The position numbers and the translations under genes are program-made. From assembly GCA_026936335.1 (NCBI GenBank), contig JAPMXV010000017.1, forward strand, positions 1-64,000: a stretch of DNA of 64,000 nucleotides. Direction: 5' to 3'. Shown here piece after piece: positions 31,288 through 42,036 of the stretch; position 1 is the stretch's first letter, and every line of letters begins with the position of its first letter. Origin of the DNA: Mantamonas sphyraenae (lineage: Eukaryota; CRuMs; Mantamonadidae). Under the pieces are notes generated by a model. It was given only the letters and a program-made list of their open reading frames with translations, had not been told where the DNA came from and did no database searches.

Positions 31288-34200
31288 ATGCGAACCCAAC
31301 ACAACTCCCCAATGTCAGCCATCCTGGCGCGTTTGCGTTCTGTCCAGGAGAGACTGCTGCTCACCCTACATGCTGACAATAAGGCGGAATACAATCCAAA
31401 CCTCACCTTTGTGGATCCCGAGCGTGAGGAGGCCTTTGAGGAGTTTATGAACTCCACCTCCCGCAAGAAGGGCATCACCATCTTTGCCATCATTGCCATC
31501 CTCGGCTTCTCCTTCTTCTACTACCTCGATGTCCTCGCTGGTTTCTACGACGAAGTCACTCTCCTCTATGTCACCATCGTCCGTTTCACCACGGTGGCGG
31601 CCGTTCTCATCGGCCTGGTGAGTTTGGGTTTAACGTTTTGCTTCTCTTTCCCATTTACCACCCCCGGCCTCGTCACCCGTCCTCCACACTCCATTCCCAT
31701 CCACGTGTGCCTCCTCCGCCTTCCCCCCATCCGCTTCCCTCCACCCTCTCGCTGACCCTTGCCCCCGTCCAACGCGTCTCCCCCACCGTTCCTGATGATG
31801 TCCGCGCTCGTTTCTGGATGTGCTCCCTCCTCTGAACCCGGCCCCCACCCCCCCACAGATCCTCCTCCACACGGTCATCAAAACCAAGCAACAGTTCCAA
31901 GCCATCCAATTGGTGTTCTTTGTCCTGGTGGCCATCCTGACACGTATGATCTACGTGGTGAGTGGCTGGTGGGTTCGCCCCTGGCCTGGCTACTGGCTCG
32001 CCATCCTCTGTATGTACGTCATCATCCTGCCTGGATGGCATCGCATGTGGCGTGCAACTGTCCTCGTTGCCCTCGCACACTTCTTCCTGCCCCTCCTGTG
32101 GGACTTTCCACGTGTGCAGCGGCTCGGCGACGTCTACCTGCGCAACTTCCTCTCCACACTCTGGTCCTATGTCAACGGCCTCATTGCCAACTACATGCAC
32201 GAGCGTGTGCATCGTGCCATGTTCCTGGGTGCCATCAAACTGGTCAATGTTCAACAGCAACTTCGTGCCGAGCAGTACAGGCTGGCCGAACGTCGCTTTG
32301 GCACCGACCTTGCCATCCTCACCCAACGCGATGGCCTCAACGACAAGCTGACGCTCAAATCATGCAACATTGCACTTGTGATCCATTTGCCAACCTCTCA
32401 TCGGCTGTTGCCGTTTGCACAGATGGTGGTGGAGGAAACGGAACGGCTTGCACACCTGCGTGGGATGGAGTTCTGGCGACATTACGGCATGAGCACACTG
32501 ATGGTGGCACCATTGACACGTGGGTCTGCAGACGGACCCAAGGTGTTGCACAGTCTGATGCGCATTGTGACACAGGTGCGAGAGTTTGTGGAGAAGGAAG
32601 AGGCAACGGTGCGTGCGATGGAGAGAGAGGCACGAGCACGAGACAGACACCAACGCAGGCAACTGGAGGTGGAGGAGAAGGATGAGGATGGCGGTGATGA
32701 TGAGAAGGAGGGTGGTGGGAAGGGCAAGAGAAAGGCAAAGAAGACGACGAGCAAGAGCAAGGGCACAGAGGACGATGGGGAAGGAACAGGAGTGGTGGAG
32801 ACAGATGAGGTGGAGATTGACATGGAGCCCACAGGGACAAGGACGGAAGAGGAGGAGGACGACGAAGAAGTGACGGAGGATCTGCAGACACTGTTCCCAG
32901 TGACGACAGTGGTGAGTGTGGGTCACCCTCTGCGTCTGTACACATCGCTGAGTGCATTCAACGGATCAGCGCTGCATGGACCATGTGTGCACTACACTGT
33001 GCCTGTGGCGTTGCAAGCAGAAGCAGGGGCACAGATGGCAATGACGACCCACGAGTTTGGTGAGCCATTGGACACCAAGCAAGAGTACGAGTACACCAAG
33101 GTGGGCGAGGCCAAGGTGAATGGAGCAGCAAGTGACGATGCAAGTGAGGAGGCTGGTGTGCTGTGGGATGTCACCCTGGCAGACACCCAATCCGACGCAG
33201 GCAGTCGCACGTCACGCAACCGCGCAGCCTCAGAGGTTGACGAGGGTCTGCTCAGGCATCCGCTGCAAACCGAGTCTGTCATTGACAAGGTGCGAGCGTT
33301 GCGACGAGCAGTGGACCATTCGCAACAGGTGTGCACCACAAACGCACACAAGTGGACGTCCACCTTTTATGACCAGGCCCTGGAGGCTGACTTCCATCGA
33401 TGGGTGGCCACCAAGAACATCCCCGTCATCCAAGTGCTCATTGTCACAGGCGTCATCTTCCACACCTTTCTCGCCCTCAGTGACTTTTCCAATCTGGACG
33501 GCAGTGTGCTCACCCTGACCCTTGCCGTGCGACTGGGACTCGGCTTGCCTCTCTACATCCTCGGCTACTCCCTCACAAAGACCCCATTGTGTCGCAAGTT
33601 CTTCCAACAGTGTGTCACCACCACCGCTGCCTGTGTGCTCGCCGGCGTCACATCTCTCAACACCCTCAGCGCCTTTGTCGACGTTGCCAGCTTCCAACAC
33701 ACCCAGCTACCCGTCATGCGCTCCATGCTCCAGCTCAGTTCCTCCTTCTCGCTCACCACTCTCCATGCGGGCTCCCTCTGTGTCGCCGGTCTCTTTGTCT
33801 TTGTGGTGCCCGCTCTCGTGTCACCCGTCCCCTTCCGTCTCCTCCTCAGCGCCACCACGGTGCAGATTGTCCTCATTGTCGGTGCCACCGTGGCCAATTA
33901 CTTTCTGGAATCCTCCCGACGCACCCTGTTTATGACCATCCAACTCACCAACCTCATGGACAAACAGCGACGCGCCATCCAACCCGCCTTTGCTGGCCAC
34001 AACGAACTCCTCCACCGTCTCGACATCCCCCACGTCCAACGCATCCTCCACAAGCGCAACGTGGTCGTCCATTCACACAACACCGTCGTTCCTGTCCTCT
34101 ACCTTCCCAAGGCCACCTGCATGTACCTCCGTCCACCACCCCAGGCCTTCTTCACACCCTCCACCATCTCCAAGAACATGGCTGTGTTGGCCGAGAAGTT

Positions 34201-36863
34201 GACATGGATGAGCCACGAGGCAGAGGGGCTGGGCATCCACGTGGAGGCCCAGCTGGACGGTGCCCTCATGCTCGTGTCACAGTACCGTGGCGCACACGAG
34301 GGTCTGATGCACGAGAACAAGATGTACGACCTGGCACACATCTACACCGAGTTTGTGATGGAACAGTGCACAGACTTGCCATACACGGACGAGCAGCGTG
34401 CGGAGCAGCGATGGTTCCTTGGCGGAGTGTGCCGCGAGACAATGCTGACGGGCACAGGGGACACGGTGTCGTTTGTGGAAGGGATGGCACAGCAGCGTGC
34501 ACAAGCGTTGGCGTATGACACGTGGAGAGTGGATGCAGACCGCAACGGAGCCATCCATCACGACCCCGGCATGGAATTGCTTGGGGAAGGGTACACCACC
34601 GCCACCACCTTTGCTCAGCAACGCACCATGGCCTCGGAATCCATCCAAAACAAGGCCCACGCTTCCGTGGGCAATGTCTTGCAACAGACCGCGCGTTTCT
34701 TCACCTCGCTCATCCTGGATCCCATCCTGTTGGGTCTCACCCATCCCTTCAGCCAACGCTTCGTGGACCCAGACACCGAGGCGCAGTTCCACGAATACTT
34801 TTACCAACGCACGCTCAAGACACGCTACTGGGCCATAGTGGCATCTGTCCTGGCCACCGTCTTCTTCTACCTGGACGAGGCTCTGCTGACCGGGTACTCC
34901 GCAGAGGTGCTCACGCAGCTCCTCATCATCCGTCTCTCCTTCCTCTTTATCATTCTCATGCTTTTCATCTGTTCCATCCGTCTGCCACGCTGGGGCTGGA
35001 TGCCAAACGATGTCACCCTCCTGCAGAAACCAGGCTGGTTCTGGCTTTCCCTCATCACTGTGGATTACCTGGCCAGCGATTACATCAAACTGACACTTGG
35101 CATTCCCATCCCTGTGTCACGTGGCCTCATGCTCATGGGCCAGCTCGCCGCGGTGGGTATCGGCATGCGCTACTACAGTTATGCCACAAGTGCCATTGTC
35201 ACCTGCCTCCTCTTTATCCTGTACCAGATTGTGTTGGTGACTCCCTACCCTGCCTCTCTCCGTGTCCTCTGGAGCCTGCAGTGCATCCTCTTCTTTGCCT
35301 GCTGCTCCCTGCTCTCCTTCATCACCGAGAATCGCTTCAAGGTGGCCTTTCAGCTGCTGCGTCTGCTCCATGAACGCGACCAAACCCAAGGCAGGCAGGA
35401 CGCCCACCATGAGTCCACATACACGGTGTTGCCCGACTATGTTCATGTACCCTGGACACTGCGCAAGGGCTTTGTTGACCGCGCCCTGGAGCAACAGTAC
35501 CAACGCTACCATGCCATGCGCACCGTGGGACTCGTGCGTGCCAGCATGTTCTACACGGCCACTGTGTTCTTTCATGTACGGCGTCTCCGATTCCGTGCTC
35601 TTTGTGGGTGAACGCAGACAGCTGAATGCCATTCTTCGGTACGCCGTGGGGGTGCCCCTCTTTGCCCTTGTGTACAATTCCACCGGCTCGGCCAGTTGGA
35701 AGACGCGCATGCAACCCATGATGCTGCTGTTCAACACCGCCTACCTTCTCTTTGCCATCATCAGCTCCATCAATGCCGAGGAGCGAGCCCTGGCTGTCCA
35801 GTACGAGATTGGCATTGCCTTTACCACCATTGTGCTCATAGGCACAAACCTCGTGCACACCTTTCCCATGTTCCTCACCACCCTCCTTGTCATGGTCTTT
35901 GTCATCGTGTACACCATCCTGGCCGGCGGCATGCGCCACGCATCCTTTGTGATTGCCACCAGCGCCTTTGCACTCATCTCCAGCTCGGTGCTGGAACGCC
36001 TGTCTCGCGAGCAGTTTCTTATCCGTGTGCAACTGCTCCAGGAGGAGCTGCGTCTGCAAGAGGAGGAAGCCAAGGCTGTGGCTTCCTTGGCATCGGCTCT
36101 GGAATCCACGGCGTCCTCCTCACAGGATCTTCACGCGTCGTCTGGAAGCCAGAGCAACCTGTCTGGCAAGGACAAAGCACCCAAGGAGGATGCACGGCCG
36201 TTGCACACGGTGGACTTTGACATGGAGGATGGTGATGATGACATCGACCACCTCGAAGGAGACCGCCAGCGGGGAAACAACAACAACAACAACAACGGCA
36301 ATGGCACGCTGTTGATCGAACGACACGCAGAGGTGGCGGAACAGCTTGTGACCATGGACACCATTGTGATGCGCAAACGCATGCTTGCATTGGTCCAATC
36401 ACGCGACGACGCCGAGTACCGTCGCTCACACATCGAACGGGCACAGACTCGGCCTGCCACAACTGCGCATGCATCCTCACGCAACGAGGAGATGGCGGTC
36501 ATCAAAGCCAACCACGATGATAGAGACGGTGGTGATGAGGACAAGGATGACGTGGCAAACACCGACGACAAAGTCAGTACGATGAACCACAGCAATAGTC
36601 ATGCGGCTGACAATGACAGCGACGATGATGACGAGGATGTACACATGCCGGATAGCACTCATGACACCATTTGGGTGGACAAGGCTGGTGCACACATATT
36701 TGCCTTTCTGCAACCTGGGTCCAAGCGTCTGCAGCTGCTCATCACCTCCATGTCCATCAGCTATCGACAGTTGGTGGGCTATGAAGGCGACGAAGGCAGT
36801 CGCAAGGAGCAAATGGGTCTGGATTTTGCAAAGGCCTCCATCCGTGAGCGCATCGTCTTCTAA
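31288..36863 (+). CDS. Giant multi-TM protein A with two cyclase-like domains (one frame break)
   Basis: Two exons, 31288-31617 and 31859-36863 (241-nt intron, GTGAGT...CCACAG, phase 0). One extra T in TTT near 35569 must be ignored, giving 1,777 residues. Order: 6-TM module 1 (about 45-225); cyclase-like domain 1 (277-505: CNIALVIHL, HYGMSTLMVAPL, then after a charged KKTTSKSKG/DEEE insert HPLRLYTSLSAFNG and GPCVHYTVPVALQAEA); module 2 (630-790); cyclase-like domain 2 (853-990: TCMYLRPP, LDGALMLVSQYR, GTGDTVSFVEGMAQ); module 3 (from 1095); module 4 (from 1330); acidic/Asn-rich tail. Modules share F..Y.....K......A.....FFYLD near their first span. The two metal-binding Asp residues of active class III cyclases are not present, so I infer pseudo-cyclases. 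Paralog at 42037. Confidence 0.72.
32162..33209 (+). repeat. Near-identical tract 1 shared with 42999-44046
   Basis: A 1048-bp colinear block that differs from its partner at only about ten positions by eye, most of them silent. It covers the end of TM module 1, all of cyclase-like domain 1 and the charged insert. Flanking sequence on both sides drops sharply to ordinary paralog divergence (33210 onward reads CGTCACGCAAC against AGTCGATTCGAG). A recent gene-conversion tract is the simplest reading. Confidence 0.85.
34196..34582 (+). repeat. Near-identical tract 2 shared with 45040-45426
   Basis: A 387-bp block with about two differences from its partner. It begins at AAGTTGACATGGATGAGCC and ends at GGCATGGAATTGCT. 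It encodes the C-terminal two thirds of cyclase-like domain 2, including DGALMLVS and GDTVSFVEGMAQ. Sequence between tracts 1 and 2 (TM module 2) is clearly diverged between the paralogs. Confidence 0.85.
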
Positions 36864-36903
36864 ACGAATGAACCAATGTACTGTAACACCACCAGTTGAT
36901 CAC

Positions 36904-38790
36904 TCACTCAGCTTTTGCTTTTCCCTTTCCATTGTCCTCGTTCACCGCCACGTGACTGATGGCGTTGGCTTGGTCTTGTTTCCGCCTCTTGGTCTTTCGG
37001 ACAAGCATGGCCACATTGGCCAGCAGCGCACAGAGGACCAGGAAAAGGCACCCCATGAGCCACTGCATGATATCTGCATCGACGAACAAGGACAGCAGGA
37101 ACAGACTCACGAACACCAAGGCCATTTGCCAGGCGAGAAACGAGTACTCCTCCTTGACACACAACACCAGCAAGCCGATGTAGTCGTTGCGTTCCAAGCA
37201 TCCCCACACCAGCTCACCCATGCTCTCCACTACCTCGCTGTGCGTCGTGTTTGCCCCATAGTATCTCTTGCGAAGTGCCAACGCTTCCGTGTGTGTCTTT
37301 TGCGCCTCGTCCAATCGCCCTGCCTTCCTGTATGCAATTCCCAGTTGTGTCAAGGTAAAGGCAAGGTCACCCGGGTCCACCGGGTCCACTACCCCTTGCG
37401 CACGACGAAACGCGGCCACTGCCTCCTTGAACGCCTGAATGGCCTCTTCAAAGTTGTCCTCGGCAACGTGTGTGTACGCGATGTTGTGCAGCATTCGGGC
37501 CAACTGCGGATGTGCATCGCCATGCAAGGTGCGCAGGACGTCACATGCACGTGTGTAAAAGTCGCGTGCGCGTGCATACTCGCCGTTGTCGCTGTGCACG
37601 CTGCCCAGGTTCCCAAACGCATTGGCCACCATCGGGTGCAGGTTCGTCCGATGCAGGTTCTGCGCGATCTCCAAAGCCTTGCCAAACCACTGTTTGGCCT
37701 CTTCGAAATCCCTGTTGGACGCATGTGCAAAGGCAAGGCGTTCCACAACCTCAAGAACATCCTCATCGACGTCGGTGCCCACCACCTGCCGTACATGTTG
37801 CAACTGTGTGTCCAGAATGGCAATGGACTCTTCAGCCAGTCCCATGCGGTCCTTGACATCCGCAATGGCCACACGCGCCTTGACCACCATGGGATGCTGG
37901 TCGTCGTTGCCGTAGAGGCGCAGGTACATGGGCAACACCTCGTTTTCCAACAGATCCAACGCCATCACAAGGTTTCCCGAACGAACCAATGCCATTTTCA
38001 GGTTCATCAGCTCATCTGCTTCCTTTGCACTGTCCCTGTTCCTGTGTGCGCTGCGTTGTAGGTTCGCCGCCTCTTCAAACATGGTGCATGCACGCTTGTA
38101 ATCGCCCATGGTCACGCACACCACACCCATGTTGTGGTAACTTTCTATCACATCCTGGTTTGCCCTGCTGCCAAAGATTTTCTCGGCAATGCTGGCCGAT
38201 TCGGTGTGCAGATCCAGCGCAAGTGCGTAGTGGCCCAGATTCTGGTGGGCAATCGCTAGGTTATTCAAGGACGCCGCCACATCCCGGTGGAGGTTCCCAT
38301 ACACACGACGACGGATGTTCAATGCCTGCTTGTGCATCTCCAGGCACTCACGGTGCTGGCCCAGCGCCTCCAACACGTGAGCCCGTTTGCTGAGCAGCAC
38401 CGCAATCTCTGGGTGCATCTCCCCTTCCAATATGCTCCGCTTCACTTCCAACACTTGATCGCACAGTTCCAGGGCCTCTTCCCATCGTCCCTGCCGTGCA
38501 CACTGCTCAAACAACCGGTACACGCTGCCCGCTCGTGCCACTGCGTCTCGACGCAGCTGTGATTGCCACACGTGGATTTGATTCGCACGAAGCTGTGTGT
38601 CTGTGACACCTGCCCTGTCCATCAATGCAATCCAGTCGTCCTCTGTGTCCACAGAGTCCAGAAACTCCATGGCAAGTTTGCCTTCTTCCGCCACCTGGTT
38701 GATGATCCGATCGGTGACCCCCAGCGTCAACAGCACCACCTTCAACTCCTCCGACGACTCACATTGCAACACCCTGTGCACAGATTCCAT
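36904..38790 (-). CDS. TPR-repeat protein with C-terminal membrane hairpin
   Basis: Single exon, 628 residues from ATG 38790 (CACCATGGAATC context). Residues 1-85 form a small helical domain (LKVVLLTLGVTDRIINQVAEEG...EDDWIALMDRAGVTD) that could be SAM- or death-like. Then about ten tetratricopeptide repeats of kinesin-light-chain/NPHP3 spacing follow (ALEALGQHRECLEMHKQAL; VAASLNNLAIAHQNLGHYAL; ANAFGNLGSVHSDNGEYARA). Two hydrophobic spans near the end (LAWQMALVFVSLFLLSLF; WLMGCLFLVLCALLANVAML) precede a short basic tail, so it is likely tail-anchored or a hairpin protein with the TPRs in the cytosol. TPRs bind partner proteins; none can be named. It is tail-to-tail with multi-TM protein A across 40 bp. 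Confidence 0.83.
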   Translation of the reverse strand: MESVHRVLQCESSEELKVVLLTLGVTDRIINQVAEEGKLAMEFLDSVDTEDDWIALMDRAGVTDTQLRANQIHVWQSQLRRDAVARAGSVYRLFEQCARQGRWEEALELCDQVLEVKRSILEGEMHPEIAVLLSKRAHVLEALGQHRECLEMHKQALNIRRRVYGNLHRDVAASLNNLAIAHQNLGHYALALDLHTESASIAEKIFGSRANQDVIESYHNMGVVCVTMGDYKRACTMFEEAANLQRSAHRNRDSAKEADELMNLKMALVRSGNLVMALDLLENEVLPMYLRLYGNDDQHPMVVKARVAIADVKDRMGLAEESIAILDTQLQHVRQVVGTDVDEDVLEVVERLAFAHASNRDFEEAKQWFGKALEIAQNLHRTNLHPMVANAFGNLGSVHSDNGEYARARDFYTRACDVLRTLHGDAHPQLARMLHNIAYTHVAEDNFEEAIQAFKEAVAAFRRAQGVVDPVDPGDLAFTLTQLGIAYRKAGRLDEAQKTHTEALALRKRYYGANTTHSEVVESMGELVWGCLERNDYIGLLVLCVKEEYSFLAWQMALVFVSLFLLSLFVDADIMQWLMGCLFLVLCALLANVAMLVRKTKRRKQDQANAISHVAVNEDNGKGKAKAE

Positions 38791-38866
38791 GGTGACGGCA
38801 ATTTTTGGCAATGCGGTGTGGCAATGGGTCCTTTTGTTGGCGCAGGCGCAAGCGCACGACTCAACT

Positions 38867-40338
38867 TCATTCAACTTTCTTCTTCACCACCAGCGAATAC
38901 AGTTGACCCAGGAACAAACGATCTCGCAACCAAATGGTAACGAGGAGAAGGAGGGCAACAGCAGCAGCCACCCCAAGGCGAATAATCATGCCCAGAGCCA
39001 CCTGGTGTGCCCAAGCCTCGGCATAGGCGGCAGCAACAGAAAGCAGAGCCAAGGCGACCAGAACGACGGTGTCAGGAACCACGTCTGCGAGACGCCAGGA
39101 GACAGATCGACGTGCGAAAAAGGCACGGATGAACCAAACGTTGTAGGCAATGCGAGAGGCCATGTTGATGCAGTTTGCAAGCACGAGGCCGACGTTGCCG
39201 TATGTGTCGAGGAGGAGCCAGCAAGCGGTGACGTACACCAGGGAAAACGCGAGCATGAGGAGGTTGTAGCGACGCATCTGAGTCTCTGTGCCCACGGCAT
39301 GCACAAACGCTTCGCTGACACCGTTGAGGGCCATGGTACAGACGTAGATGCAGTAATATGCCAGGACGGTGGGTGCCTCTGTGGCGCTCCATTTGGCACC
39401 GTAGAGCAGATGCATGAGGAGGCCTGCGTACTGGAAGCCCAGCACGGCAATGACGAACCCCACGAGCATCATGAGCTTGAGGAGGATGGAAAGCACACGC
39501 GAGGCAGTGCGCACTTGTGCCAGGGCTGCCTGGTCCGGTTGCGCACCCACCAGCTTGCTGAACAGTGCGGTGGCAGTCTCCTCCACGGGTTGGAACAGCA
39601 AACGGGCCAACAATGAGCCCAGATTGGCCACAAGGGCATACACGCCCTGTTTGGCAGGGGTTGCCACGGCCACCAGCATAAACTGCTCGCCACTGGACAG
39701 CAGCAGCTTCTCCACCGCCTGGTTGGAGTAGGACATGACGTAGGCCAGGGTGGGAGCATGCAAGCCATGCGAGGCAAGTGCAGCCGGAAGCAGGTGACGC
39801 ACGGAGCGAATGCCGTGGGCGGCCAGCGTTGGTAAGGCAGAGGTGTGGCGTGCAAAATAGGCCCAATACAGCACGAGAATGGTCAATCCATACGCCAGCA
39901 TGGCATAGGCATAGGCCAGAAGGCCCATGTGGGCATGGTGGACAAGTAGGTACGTCGTGGCACACCGTACCACCACTGCAGCCGTCTCAATCACCAGCCG
40001 TGGTGTATACAGAAACAGGTTCTGGGCCACAATGTACAACGGCTCAGCCAGCATCTCGGCAGCCACGGCCAGGGCAAACAACACCAGGGTCCACGCATAC
40101 TCCTGCTGCTCGATCCCCTGCGGAGGTGTGCGGAACAAGGCCATGACACCCAACGATGCCACTGTCGACGTCAATGGCACCAACCATGTGACGTTGACCA
40201 CGGCTGCCAGCGGCGTCTTGCCCGGCTGACCCAAATCCGTGCGCAGACACGCTCGTCGGAAGGTCTCCCGTGCCAGCAGCGACACCGTCACCAGCATCAG
40301 CTGCAACTGTACATTGGCCACCTGGGGAAAGCCAGGAT

Positions 40339-40377
<39 letters not shown>

Positions 40378-40787
40378 GGGGAGTGGCGTGGCATGGTGAC
40401 GTGGCATTGGGGAATTGGGGGGGTCAGATGATGACGTCGAAGGGTGGCAGCAGCGGTTGGCAAAGAACGCAACAACGCACCCCATACACGGCCGGATCGA
40501 CAGACCGTGCGATCAGCAAATTAAAGACAAAAGTGACGAGTTTGGAAGCGAGTTGGAGCACTGTTGGCAGAGGCGGACAGCGTGTGTCGTGTTGTCAGTG
40601 TCAGTCGTTGATCTCTTCTACTCTTGCTTGCCTTCTGCAGGCCGGTCTTACCAATGAGGTGTGGCAGTCCACCCATGGCCTGTCCCACCACCTGACTACT
40701 ATCATGGCCCTTCTCCTCTTCTTCCTGTGTTTGCGTTGTGCCTGAGGAACGGACGCTGCCTGCGTCGTCGCCACCTTCGTCGTCCAT
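38867..40787 (-). CDS. RFT1: RFT1, dolichol-linked oligosaccharide flippase family
   Basis: Three exons: 40787-40652, 40560-40481 and 40321-38867, with introns of 91 and 159 nt. Splicing restores the family start (VLQLASKLVTFVFNLLIARSVDPAVYG then VANVQLQLMLVTVSLLARETFRRAC). 556 residues, with twelve to fourteen membrane spans. Family marks are LLARETFRRAC, WLVP, AEPLYIVAQNLF, SYSNQAVEKLLLSSGEQFML, QGVYALVANLGSL, LARLLFQPVEE and GFQYA. RFT1 is needed for the Man5GlcNAc2-PP-dolichol step of N-glycosylation in the ER; whether it is the flippase itself is debated. The 35-residue acidic N-terminal extension is unusual. The second intron carries a 34-bp CA repeat. Confidence 0.93.
40342..40375. repeat. 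CA dinucleotide microsatellite inside RFT1 intron 2
   Basis: A 34-bp pure CA repeat 20 bases upstream of the RFT1 exon 3 acceptor (minus strand reads GT repeat). Confidence 0.95.
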
Positions 40788-40941
40788 GTTGCCTCCAGGC
40801 GCGCACACACTCATCCACCCCTCCTTCCTCCACCCATCACTTGGATACAAGACGCGATGTGTGCATTCAACACCCCGCCACAATCAACGGTCGACTGGAA
40901 AACCCAGAAAATTCATTCGCATCCCTGTGCGCTCTGCAGAT

Positions 40942-40954
40942 TTAGCGGTACTGT

Positions 40955-40991
<37 letters not shown>

Positions 40992-41299
40992 GACGTGTGA
41001 GTAATCCCCTGGTTGTTGTTTTGTCCCCAACGCACACACAATGCCAGGAGTGCACGCGCCCGAGACGTGTGCACGAGGCAAGGGAAGAACCGCCGCGAGG
41101 TGGTCGTGGGGAGAAATTCGTGCATGCACACGAGGCAACGTACCTTGTAGAAGCCAATGTCGTTGGCGTACTCGCGGAAGCAGCGGCGGCAGATCATCAG
41201 ATCATACTTGCGGATGAGGCCACGGCGCGACTTGCAGACGCGGCACGAGCGCGAGCCAGGTCCGTACTTCTTGGGGTGGGTGTTCCAGGTCGTGGGCAT
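40942..41299 (-). CDS. RPS29: Small ribosomal subunit protein uS14 (RPS29)
   Basis: Cytosolic 40S protein of 54 residues. Exon 1 is 41299-41144 ([15 protein letters not shown]..., phase 0 end at FYK). Exon 2 is only 9 nt (40950-40942) and encodes Tyr-Arg-stop, giving the conserved end GFYKYR. The intron is 193 nt (GTACGT...CCCACAG) and includes a GA repeat. The zinc-binding pairs CRVC and CRRC are at residues 19/22 and 37/40. GSRSCRVC and GLIRKY are diagnostic. The sequence just before the ATG (TTTTGCCTCAG) looks like a splice acceptor, so a 5'-UTR intron is likely. Without the micro-exon the frame runs on after FYK into intron sequence. Confidence 0.95.
40957..40988. repeat. GA microsatellite inside the RPS29 intron
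   Basis: About 32 bp of GA repeat; on the coding strand it is a CT run immediately upstream of the CCCACAG acceptor, serving as the polypyrimidine tract for the 9-nt last exon. Confidence 0.95.
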
Positions 41300-42036
41300 C
41301 TGAGGCAAAATTGAAAGGGCAGACCCAGAAAAAACACGCAGCACAGGTCACACAGTCCAGTGTCAGCCCATTGTTGACGGTGCAATGCCACACTCCACTC
41401 CATTCCCATCCATGCATATCCTCTGAATGGCCAGGGGAGGCTCGCGTGCCTTTGCAGCGCGCCTCTTTGGCGCCTTGGGCCAAGGAGGCATTGCATGCAT
41501 GTGTGTCGCCTCTTTTGCGCCCCCTCTCATGACACAGGGGTGCTGGTACAGTGTACACAGGTCACGCCTATGGACACATACACAAGGAAGCCCATGCGCG
41601 TGCTTCCCATGTGTCTGCTGTCCGTGTGCGTGCACCGCAGCGCTCGGAGGGTGTGGAAAAGCGCTTTGGCTCTGCGCCCTCATTGCACACCCTCCTCACA
41701 CGCCTGCCCGCCCTTGGTTACACTCTGCACATCCCATGCGCTCACACACACTCGCTCCCACACACACAGCACCACGCTTGTCACATGTGCTGTTCATCAC
41801 TACGCGTTCACTCACATTTGTTTCAGGTGCTTTGTGCTGAGCACACACGCGCCTCTCCACTCCATCCAACCCAACGTTCCCTTGCACGGCACACACACCC
41901 GGGAGGAATCCAACCAGCGTTTGCACCTCATCTCGCTACCCCCAATCTCTTCCCGTCTCTCTCGCTTGGGCACAAAAGGAACCATCCAACCCCCAAACAA
42001 AAATCCAGACATCAGGAATCGCCGCACGCGCCCGCA
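41300..42036. other. Divergent intergenic region, RPS29 / multi-TM protein B
   Basis: At 737 bp this is the longest non-coding stretch of the core region. It probably holds both promoters and a 5'-UTR intron of RPS29: on the minus strand there is an acceptor-like TTTTGCCTCAG directly before the ATG and a GTGAGT donor-like site near 41814. The CACACACT/ACACACAGC-rich segment near 41745-41770 is repetitive. No convincing open frame or RNA gene is seen. Confidence 0.45.

Noticed and set aside
31820..35611. Reading multi-TM protein A as two separate genes ending at 35611 and starting near 35262
   Set aside because: The paralog B reads continuously through the same membrane module (HFLYGVYDAV), so the break at TTT near 35569 is a one-base indel.
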